From Hirsutella rhossiliensis (Eukaryota > Ascomycota > Sordariomycetes > Hypocreales > Ophiocordycipitaceae): a stretch of 64,000 nt of DNA. Location: the NCBI RefSeq assembly GCF_020360975.1, contig NW_025408667.1, positions 5,642,001 through 5,706,000 on the forward strand, given 5' to 3'. The notes beneath the pieces are model-generated. The model was not told the DNA's origin. It did not search any database and saw only the letters and a program-made list of their open reading frames with translations. Shown one piece after another: positions 55,501 to 64,000 of the stretch; the stretch's first letter is position 1, and each line of letters begins with the position of its first letter. The position numbers and the translations under genes were made by a program.

Positions 55501-56830
55501 AAGTCATCGTCACCCAACTGCAGGCTTATCATATTATGATCCGAGGCTTTCTCGTCCGCTGGCTGAATGACTAGAAGACACTAGAAATGCGATGCGTACT
55601 CTGTATCTTTGTTGAGCCTCCGAATCCTGCCCAGGCCAAACTGCTCAAAGGGAATAATGTCCGTCGCCTGCCGTTGAACGCTTCGCAGCAAGGCCAGGGG
55701 ACTTTAGTTCTAGTCCACAATAACGCGTATAGGAACTATGGCAACGGTTGGGCCAGCAATGGCTTCGACACTAACTATAGACCCCTGCCGGCCTATAACC
55801 GTTAGGCCGAATAAGACGTCGCTATTGTTGCTAGACAGAGAGCTCACGATCGCCTAATTGGCCTTAACAAGTATTAAGGGTGTCGTGTTTTGGGGCCAGT
55901 GCATGTCCTATATATGGTGCTTAAGGAAAGCGTCTAGGGTTGCATGATGTCTCGGGCTTAGAAGACTAGGGAATTCGGAAGTATTAATGCCCGTAAGGTA
56001 GTTTTTCTAAAACGCCGCGGCTAGCTCTTGATCGAGATTCTACTTAAGGTGCTAGATAAATATATTATAAGGTAGCAGCCTCTTATGGAGCTGTCCGCCT
56101 AAGTAGACGGACTCGACGGCCTTAAGTATAAGCGAAGTACTCTATTAATTATAGACGGCGTAATAAATCACGATAAGGAGATAAGAGCTCGAGCATTCTC
56201 TACCGGCAGAATGAATAACATAGATGCGGATAAGAGGCTCGCTAAGGCTCACTAATATGTGCGAGACTTAGCTAAGGCTGTCGTAGACAGACCACGATAT
56301 GGGCTCCTTTAGCACTACTTGCAACAGACCTTGGCCAGGCAAATCAACGAATCTCGTGCGTAAGATAGGCGCGTATTCGGCCACGGTGTCATAGGCCTGC
56401 TTTAAGCAGTCTAAGTTTACTTTAGCGGGTAATAGGATGAAGCCTCGGGAGACAAATCTCTAGCGTGCTGCGCAGTGCGTGCTAATATGTCGGCCTGTAG
56501 CGGCGAGCACGGACACGCGTCTTCGATATAGGAGGCATCTTTGCAATAGGCGAATCCAAACTTAGCTTTATCAACTTCCTATATAAGAAGGGAAAAGGGC
56601 GGGATAGATGGCGGTGTCGAGACGATGCCGGGTGCCTCCCGTCGTGCCACGGCCGCTATGTTAGCAAGGGCAGGCCGCTGGAGCATGTCTGCTACGGTAA
56701 TTAAATATCCTTCTTTTCTTGCGGCATTAACTAGTCTTATAGTAGATAGTAAGTCTCCGCTAAGAAAGAGGAATAACGTCTTCCTCACGATAGAGGACGT
56801 ATTAACGCCGAGTATACGGGCCTAGAGGCT
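52547..56830 (-). pseudogene. RIP-inactivated non-ribosomal peptide synthetase, modules T-C-A-T-C
   Basis: Minus-strand order from 56,830: a carrier domain (FLSGDLLSTIRLVNAARKEG, about 56,750); a condensation domain with IEDACPCSPLQ, then after a shift PAKVNLDCLKQAYDTVAEY and APILRTRFVDLPGQGL; a C-domain end FNQQVLDPTQARRLLDQLD (55,400); and an adenylation domain. The last has A3 IIFTSGSTSTPKGAVI at about 54,755-54,795, SYRPSECTL, and GELVLEGPLGGRGYANSPDE with TAKSF at about 54,150-54,240. A second carrier domain is DNFFDIGGDLVAAIEL (53,800-53,830). A terminal condensation-like part (ITDVLPVT, stop, FQHYSIL) ends at 52,547. The pantetheine Ser is Leu in both carriers, and the C-domain HHxxxD reads YYAVYN. 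Stops and shifts abound. The original peptide is unknown; an acyl or siderophore-type terminal C is only a guess. Confidence 0.8.
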
Positions 56831-57169
56831 TCGAAACACCCTCTCGGGCTCGCTCTATAATTCTTCTTACTCGCTCTATAACTATATAAACGTTATATCT
56901 AGAAAGGCCGCTAGCGCTGCTTATTAAGCCTTCTCTATTAATACTTTACGGTTAAGCTAGCTATTTACTATTATTAGGATATAATCTAAGGCTAGGTAGT
57001 ATATAGGTATTAAATAGTAAGCGAGGGTTTCTAGTTCTATAAGCCGATATTATTATTAAGATTATACTAGTAACCTATCTAGAGGTATCTAGAACTTTAG
57101 CGTTAAATAAAAGGGAAAAACTAAAGTACTTAAAGGAAAACCCTCCCCTCTTTTATAGCTAGTCCGCCC
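56831..57169. other. Heavily RIPed sequence between the NRPS relic and a solo LTR
   Basis: TpA-rich, without readable frame. It probably includes the upstream part of the NRPS gene: 56,831-56,960 still reads with NRPS-like spacing but no clear motif. Confidence 0.4.
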
Positions 57170-57644
57170 TATAACGACCGGTGTTATTCCTAAGGGATAA
57201 ACCTATCGAGGGGTTTATATTAGCAGATATAATAGGGCGTGGTCTAAGCAATAATAGGTATATCACGTTAGTAATAAGTCGGAGGTCGTAGACCGTAGAC
57301 TATAACTAGGTAATTAGAATTAGAGATAGAATCGTAATAAAGATCTATATTATATTAAAAGCTAGAGAGCTATCTATCTAAAGGAGTAAAAGTAGGTGGC
57401 TATATATACCTATAGAGACTGTCCTTAGATCACGGTCCTAGTCGTAATCCCCTTCGTGGCTTACTATAGCTTACTCGTAAGCTATGCTCCTAAGTAGTGA
57501 TCTATCTATATAAGGCTTACTTAGCTTACGTACGCTCTAGGTGAGCTAAGCCTAAGTAACTTCTCGTCCTAACTATTATTCCGAGCCGCCTTATTACGTG
57601 AACTTAGCTGGCTCTCCTACGGCCCGCTAACCGTAGTCGTAATA
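57170..57644. repeat. Solo LTR (copy 3) with 5-bp target duplication CGCCC
   Basis: It begins TATAACGACCGGTGTTA and ends GTCGTAATA. CGCCC precedes it (57,165-57,169) and follows it (57,645-57,649). It is the least RIPed copy of the family found at 3,574, 4,250 and 61,652, so it gives the best view of the original ends (TGTAAC.../...GTCGTAACA, by inference). No internal region is attached, so it arose by LTR-LTR recombination. Confidence 0.85.
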
Positions 57645-58619
57645 CGCCCTTATACCAGGTCGCGGTTATAATATATAGGAATCTTACGCTAGCTATCTTA
57701 AGTATCGTTATAGTTAGTCGGAATTATATTAGCCCCGCTATAAAGTAACCTTAGAAAGTAACTCCTTTATATATATAGGGTATATAGCGTTAATTAGTAG
57801 TATAAGCGTTTTTAGTTAATAGTTAATTATATAATTATCCTTAACCCTATCTTATTATTATAGAGTAGGTAGAGGTATATATATAGGTACTATTTATAGG
57901 ATAATATTAATAAGCTATATAGAGCTCTTTTATACGCGGCTAACCTATATATATATATATAGGATCCGGCCCTTTATATATAACTATATAGCTTAGGCTA
58001 TAGCCTAAGCTTATAACCTATAATAGTTAAAGACTCTTATATAATGCCCTCCCTTAAGCGCGGCGCGGCGCTGCCCTATTAATAGCTTCCGTACTATTAG
58101 GCCCGTGCCGCTAGCTCTACCTAGCCTTTTCCCCGTTAATCGTACTAGCCCCCCTAGCCCTATTATCCCTACGCTTATTAGCCTAAGCAGCTATAACCTA
58201 GCTCTATACTTATCGGCCGGCTAGCCGTTTAAATAAGAGCGTAACTTATTATATATACCCTTAGGTAGCCGGCGGCCGGCCTAGACCTACGTAAGCCTTA
58301 GGTTGCCCGTCCCCTTAACCTTAGGCAGCCTCCTCTACTAAGGGGTATATAAGGCAGTAACCCTTCTTCCTCTTCCCTTTCTTTCTCTTCCTTCTTTAAC
58401 CGTAGTAATAGTTATAATAAGTAAGTTCCGCTCTACTTAAAGCGTTAGTTCGTTCCTAGCTATATAGGCCGCTCTATTAATATATATTTATAGTAATAGC
58501 TATAGTAATAATAATAGCCTTAATAATAATAATAACTTTAACTAATAAGTTTCCTACCTTATAGAGCGGGAGGCCGTAATCTATAATATTAACTTCCGCG
58601 ATAGATATATCTACCTTCC

Positions 58620-59500
58620 CCTCCCCCGCCTCCTCTTTCTTAGAGTATACGGAGTCGTTCGTCGACGCTATACTAGGCGCGGCCGACGACGGCTCCGCCG
58701 CTACCGCTGCTCCCGCCCGCGCCGCTGCCACCGCGCCTACCGCCGCTGCTAATACCTCCGCCGCGCTAGCCGCTCTTATATCGCCCTTTAGGGTAACAAC
58801 GCCGTCCCCGCCGCTACCTAGAACGCCCGGCCCCTCGGCCCCCGCCTCCGTCTCCGCTACCCCCGTAAGTCTATAGTTAAGTAAGCGTAATAGACGTCTT
58901 CCGCTAACCTCTTAAAGTATAAGCGCTAGGTCTAGGCTAGAGCCGCTCGCGCGGCTCCTTATATACGGTATACGTCGTAGGAGCTCCCTTACGCCGACTA
59001 AGTCGGGCGCCGCCGCGGCGGTAGTTATTACTAGTATACGCGTGCCGGCCGCGCTTATAAGGCGGCGCCTCTCGTCTTACTCGCTACGGCGTCGGCTTAG
59101 AAGGCCGGCGCGTATAGGTAGGCACGGGGGGCTACTAAGAAGCGCCTTACCGCCGCCGCCGCCGCCTACTATAACCTCCGCGCCCTAGAGCGCTAGGGGC
59201 TTATCCTTAAGTAGGTTCTTCCCCCCTCCGCTCTTCTACCTCCGCTACTAACTCTCCCGGTACTAGGGACACCGCCTCCGTCGCCTTATTAGCGGTCCCT
59301 TTAGCTATGCCCGCCGCCGCCGCTACCACCGCCCCTACTACCGCCGCTAGAGCTAGCCGCTGCCCCTTTGCCCCTAGAGCCGCCGCCGCCGCTGACTAGC
59401 TTATAGGCCTAGAGGGCTAACTTAGCGCGCTAAAGAGCGCCGCCGCCGCCGCTAATAAGTAAGAGGAGGCTAATAAGGATAATAATAATAATAATAATAA
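58620..59500 (+). pseudogene. RIPed GC-rich repeat ORF with former Cys cluster
   Basis: A block rich in GCC/CCG runs yet almost free of CA/TG. In one plus frame Ala/Pro-rich stretches lead to ARAARAAPYIRYTS followed by a stop and ELPYAD, then TAAAAAYYNLRALE. I read this as a Cys-rich gag-like repeat protein in which TGC became TAC (Tyr) and TGG/CAG became stops. Such ORFs are multi-copy in fungi. The exact family is not certain. AAT trinucleotide repeats follow at 59,478-59,505. Confidence 0.4.
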
Positions 59501-59504
59501 TAAT

Positions 59505-61651
59505 AAAGGTAATAATAACGATAAGGAATAGGCTTAGGTAGTCTAAGGGCTTTGCTTTATAATAAACGCTATTTTTATCTCTACTTATACTACTACGCCC
59601 GCGTTACTATAACTACCCTTTCTATTTTACTTACTTTATAGTCCTAGCCTAAGCTACCGCTAGTAGTTTATTAGTTTATTATTTTTATCTATTAGTTTAT
59701 ATAAGGCCTTAAACTTATTAAGGGCTATAGCTCCCGTAAACTTATATATAGGTTCTTACGTTAGGTCGAGGTACCCTCGCTACTTTATAAGGACCTCTTA
59801 GCGATTCCCTTAGCTAACCTTCTTTTAGTATATAGCCCGTATCTCCTTAACCTCGAATTCGTTATCCCCCTCTACCTTAATAGCGGGCGGTTAAGCGTCC
59901 GCTACTTCTTATTTAAGTAGCGGGTTAAAGGAGGCTTAGTAAAGGAGGTTAATATTAATCTTATTATAAACCCCCGTTAAAAGACTATCGAGCTTAACTA
60001 CTTATAGGCTAATAACCCTTTATACTATAAACTTTATATATAGCTAGTATAGCTTCTTCTTTAACTATACTAACCTATAGTTATAGAGGTTAATCTATAC
60101 TTTATCTCCTACTATAAACCTATTTACTAGGGCCTAAGTCTTATTAGCGTGCCGCTTTTAATCTTATACCGAGGCGGCTATCGCGGATTAGTAGTATTCT
60201 ATAGTTTCCTATAGCTTCTATATAAACGCGGAGGCGCGGCTCTCTAGTAACGAACTACTATATTACTCTACTACTATATTTATAGTAAACGGGATTAAGG
60301 AGGGCAGCTTAAAGCTATATATAGTAAAGAAGGGGGCTATCTTAATAGAGGTCTAGGGTCTACTATTTAACGTAAGCTAGGCCGCGGGGAGCTAATAGTC
60401 TTAGTCTACTTAGTTATAGGCTACTATTACTTATAAGTACGCCTATACTTCTTAGTTAACCTTCTTAGGTCCCTTATTAGTCTATAAGTAATAGGCTATA
60501 CTAAGTAGCTATATAATTTAAAGTAGCTAGTATAGGTACTACTAAAAGTAGCTAGTTTAGTTTAAACTTTTATTACTTATAATAAAGGTTAGCTAGCTAT
60601 ATAAGCGGGCTTAGTACTAAAGGAAGCGCTCTATATAAGCTTTTATATCTATAGATAGTATTAGCTCTAGTACTACTAATTTACTAAGCCGGTCCTTAAT
60701 TACCTATATATAGTAGTTACCTCCTTCTATAAGTAGAAGGTCTATTATAAAGTCTATTTATATATATATATAGAACTAGTTAGGTACCGGAAGCTACTTA
60801 AGTAGCCCCTTAAGCTATGCCCTTTAAATCTTAGTATAGCTATAAATATTATAGTTATAAAGGAAGTAGCGAACGTAGTATTATAAGAAGGGCTAGTAAA
60901 AATCCCTTACGAGGCCTACTACTATACCCTACCGACCTAGGTAGCCTACGATATTAAAGTTATAGATAAGCTAGACTAGCTTCCTTTAAAGCTCGTTCTA
61001 TTTATCTAGCTCTAGCGGTCTATCCTTCTCCTTAGCTTCTATAGTATATAGTACGCCTAGTACTTATAGTCTCCCTTACTAGCGTAGATGCCCTTATAGG
61101 TCGATATAGTAGTCGGCTACCTATACCTTTAACTTTAGCTTTAGGTCTAAGTATCGAGCGCCGGACTCTATAGCGCGGCGTATACCCTCGTAGGTATAGT
61201 CTAGAGCCGCTATCCTATCCTATAAGCGTTAAAGGGCCTTATCTTAGAATACTCTCGCCGCGCGCGCCCTTAGGCCGGTCTATCCCTCCTCGCTAGGCTA
61301 AGGTAAAGGCGCGGGGTAAAGCTCGTTTAGTAGTAAAGGTATAAGGGAAAGCTCGTCTACTAGTACCGCGCTTTCCTTTACTAAGGAAGCTCCTATATAA
61401 GTCCGTAGCGCTTCTTATAGGATAAGCTATAGATCCTAGGCCTTGATATCCGCTCTTATTAGCTAGTCTTAATCCCTCTAAGAAAGCGCGTTTAAGACTA
61501 TAGGGTCCCGCTTAAGGCGGTACTTAATTAAGAAGTTAAAGTATAAGAGATACTCCGCCTAGCGGGCTTACCGCTCTAAGAGGTACTAGTAGGTTATAAA
61601 GTACTTAAGGTTCCTATAATCTATAAGAACCTTAAAGCTCTCGTAGCTCTA
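59505..61651 (-). mobile_element. RIP-degraded chromovirus: RNase H, integrase and chromodomain
   Basis: Minus-strand gypsy pol fragment. At 61,480-61,650 it reads ESFKVLIDYRNLKYF, then after a stop YLLER (expected T.R.LTERQ) and ALS, stop, RD, the RNase H end with ...DALSR. At 60,440-60,510 it reads LLSIAYYL, stop, TNKGPKKVN, the integrase STAYHPQTDGxxERVN block. At 59,700-59,860 it reads EVLIK, stop, RGYLDLT, stop, EPIYKF, the chromodomain IKWRGYxxxTWEP. The 5' part is cut off by an LTR at 61,652. The chromodomain targets integration to heterochromatin, which suits this location. Confidence 0.8.
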
Positions 61652-62121
61652 TATAACGACTAGTATTATTCTTAAGGGATAAACCTATTAAGGGGTTTAT
61701 ATTAGTAGATATAATAGGGCGTGGTCTAAGTAATAATATATATATTACGTTAGTAATAAGTTAGAGGTTATAGACCGTAGACTATAACTAAGTAATTAGA
61801 ATTAAAGATAGAATTATAATAAAGATCTATATTAAAAGCTGGAAAGCTATCTATTTAAAGGAGTTAAAGTAGGTAGCTATATATACCTATAAAGACTATC
61901 CTTAGATTATAGTCCTAGCTATAATCCCCTTTATAGCTTACTATAGCTTACTTATAAGCTATACTCCTAAGTAGTAATCTATCTATATAAGGCTTACTTA
62001 GCTTATATACGCTCTAGGTAAGCTAAGCCTACGTAACTTCTCGTCCTAACCTTTATTCCGAGCCGCCTTATTACGTAAACTTAGCTAGCTCTCCTATAGC
62101 CCGCTAACCGTAGTCGTAATA
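61652..62121. repeat. LTR copy 4, inserted at the RNase H region of the chromovirus
   Basis: It begins TATAACGACTAGTATTA and ends GTCGTAATA. The U3 part matches copy 3 and not copies 1-2. The left boundary cuts a gypsy RNase H frame. Flanking 5-mers (CTCTA / TAATA) do not match, so it is either one LTR of a rearranged element or a solo LTR with RIP-changed target sites. Confidence 0.72.
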
Positions 62122-62229
62122 TAATATCTCCCTTCCTTTTAGTCTTATCCGTAAGACCTACTACTACCTTAGCCGCTATATATAAATATACCCTTATCGC
62201 GCGTATATATATTCCCTATTCGTCCTTTC

Positions 62230-62870
62230 TATCCCTTAGGATATACTACTAATAGTATATTTAGTCGCGTATCGAAGGATCGTTCTCGTAAGACCCTTAA
62301 GCGTATTCGTTTAGCTAAGTTTATTAATCGTCTTAGTTTCGACGTTATACTATATTCTTTCTATTTATCGCGCGGCTTCCGCTATAAAATACTAAAGAAA
62401 TCTTCTAAGTATACCGAATATATATAGTAGGGTTATTCTTACGATATATCGGGCGTAGCGATTAGCTCCTATAGGTAACTTTATTATCCTACTTATTATT
62501 TATAGCTAATATATTCCTTAGTATCCTAAATAAATCTAAAGTCCGATCGATTAAATAAAGAAGAAGAAATTGCTAAGGAGCGAATATTAAAAGCTTAAGC
62601 CGACCTAAATAAAGCCTTAGCTCGTTTAGCGCGGCTTTACTATTAAAAGCGCTAGCTAAAGATAAAGGGTATTAAGATAGTTTATTAGGGCCTTTATTCC
62701 TTAGATAACCTTAACGAGGCTAAGCGCTAAGAATCTAAAGCGGTAGTCGATATTTAGTCTATAGGTAGATTTAATATAATTAATTAGAACGCTATTAGTT
62801 CGTTAGGCGATTTTATAATACCTAGGGTAGATTTTACTAATAGAACTATTAAAGTAGAGAACCGTAGTAG
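62230..62870 (+). pseudogene. RIPed Cys-rich plus coiled-coil ORF of a repetitive fungal family
   Basis: A plus frame with few stops: KTLKRIRLAKFINRLSFDV, ILYSFYLSRGFRYKILKKS, SKYTEYI, then GYSYDISGV. This reads as CSFCLSRGFRC...KCTEC...GYSCD with every Cys codon TGC/TGT turned to TAC/TAT. After a gap follow EEEIAKERILKA, LNKALARLARL and SLDNLNEAKR, a coiled coil, then DFIIPRVDFTN. This layout recurs in many ascomycete genomes beside LTR elements and is taken as a gag-like or element-encoded protein. Function unknown. Confidence 0.5.
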
Positions 62871-64000
62871 GTTAAGTACTTAAGTAGTTCCTAAGTATTT
62901 TCTTTTAGTTTATATCCCTTCTACTTAATAAGGTATTCCTATTACTAACCTTATTTTCTTATATCTAGTATTTATTTAGCTTTATATTCTTAATCGTCGT
63001 TAACTTTAATTTTTTCCTATAGTTTAGCGTTTCGTAGCGCTAGTTCTAATAATAAGATATAAAATATTAGGTATATCCGTATTATTATTAGTAGCGAAAG
63101 TTTATAGTTAACTTTTAAAATAGTTTTCTTAACTTTAAACGGTCTAAGTTTCTTAAAATCTAATTTATTACTTAGTCGTTTTATTTTAATATTTTATTAT
63201 ATAAGGTAGACTATATCTCTCTCTTAAAAGATTAGTCCCTATAATCTTTTCCGATTATAGTAAGTAGATATTTATTCTTTAATAAATTAAAGTTCTTATT
63301 ATATTTCTTTATATAATTTTCGTAGCTAATCTACTTATAGTATCGCTTATTTTACTTATAGTCCTTATTGAGTAACCTTAAATACTTCTAGGTTATATCT
63401 ATAATTAGCGTATACTAGTAAGAGCTTAGTTATTTTTATAACTAAGCTATTATAAGCTAGTTACGCTATTAGTAGCTATTTAACTTAATTGTTTTATTCG
63501 TAGCTAATATAGTATCGTAAATATTATTTAAGCGTTTAGTTAAGTCGTTCTATTTATCTATCTATTTATAGGTAATAAGCTATACTAAGCTTATATTTCG
63601 TCCTTAATTATACTATAAGAGCTTACTAAAACTTAGCTATAAATATACTTCCTTTATTAAAGATAATCTTATTTAGTAGTCTATAATTACTAATAATTAT
63701 TTATAGGAATATATATACTAGTTCTTCTATATTACTTACTTCTTTATATAGTAAGAAGTATTTATACTTTATTAGTCTATTAGTAATAACGAATATACTA
63801 TTATACTTAACGTTAGTTATAGGTTCTTTTAATAGTAATAGCTTTATAATATAGTCAAAAGCTATCGAATCCTATAGTTTTTCTAGTACTAGTAGCGGTT
63901 ATAATTCTCTATATAGTTTATATCGTTTAGCTTTACTTTATACGTAAAGTTTATATTCTTTAATAACTTATCGTACTACTTCTTTAAGCTATAGGAAGTT
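62840..64000 (-). mobile_element. Second RIP-degraded chromovirus: integrase and chromodomain, truncated by window edge
   Basis: Minus strand. At 63,520-63,600: KLSIAYYL, stop, IDR, stop, IERLN, the integrase STAYHPQTDGQTERLNQT block. At 63,100-63,220: KRLSNKLDFKKLRPFKVK, the KLxxKKLGPFKV segment of the integrase C-terminus. At 62,840-62,995: ILDIRK followed by EYLIK, stop, KGYKLKENT, stop, ELLKYL, a chromodomain (YLIKWKGYxxEENTWEP). RNase H and RT would lie right of 64,000. The element ends tail-to-tail with the plus-strand Cys-rich ORF. The integrase sequence differs from that at 60.4 kb, so this is another family. Confidence 0.8.

Noticed and set aside
52547..57106. A functional siderophore cluster (NRPS plus transporter)
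   Set aside because: The NRPS is dead and the transporter-like fragment is truncated and 16 kb away across conserved genes. Linkage is not shown.
1..64000. tRNA or rRNA genes
   Set aside because: I looked for cloverleaf A/B-box patterns (such as TGGCnnAGTGG and GGTTCGAnnCC) and found none that I could fold. Short or split genes may have been missed by eye.

Overview
The window is filamentous-fungal nuclear DNA (Pezizomycotina; probably a Sordariomycete, by inference). The grounds are short GT-AG introns of 50-110 nt with CTGAC/CTAAC branch sites, HET-domain proteins, a fungal AAA ATPase, a platelet-activating-factor acetylhydrolase (PAF-AH) II-like esterase and a BIM1-like protein. The clearest feature is repeat-induced point mutation (RIP), which turns CpA into TpA on both strands. 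The flanks (about 1-7,500, 50,650-51,950 and 56,850-64,000) are AT- and TpA-rich and almost free of CA/TG. They hold fossils of minus-strand Ty3/gypsy chromoviruses, a plus-strand Ty1/copia element, four LTR copies of one family and two Cys-rich repeat ORFs.

Between the flanks lies a GC-richer island. Its left part (8.3-22 kb) is accessory and mostly decayed. It contains a nuclease-like pseudogene with one nonsense codon, a small secreted peptide gene, the C-terminal half of a nucleotide-sugar dehydrogenase, a broken HET gene beside an open one, a signal-peptide gene with His/Gly 27-bp repeats and one frame break, and a Fic-domain remnant.

From 22.7 to 49.9 kb the genes look intact: a trypsin-fold protease, a DUF7025-type AAA ATPase, the PAF-AH-like esterase, an isocitrate lyase/PEP mutase-like enzyme, an amino acid permease, an Mx/Vps1-like dynamin with its GED, a BIM1-like membrane protein, a GPI-type Cys-rich protein, a coiled-coil protein divergent from an ICln-like protein, and a large single-pass membrane protein with a disordered tail. 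A truncated siderophore-transporter-like exon pair lies among them.

On the right, 52.2-56.85 kb carries a hAT transposase scrap and a RIP-killed NRPS end (T-C-A-T-C, minus strand). Both carrier-domain serines have become leucine and the condensation HHxxxD motif is destroyed. I see no CRISPR, tRNA or rRNA, and no intact new multi-gene system. The novel interest lies in the RIP fossils, the LTR structure with swapped U3 regions, the small secreted proteins and the decayed NRPS. Gene models rest on reading frames and splice motifs. No database search was possible.
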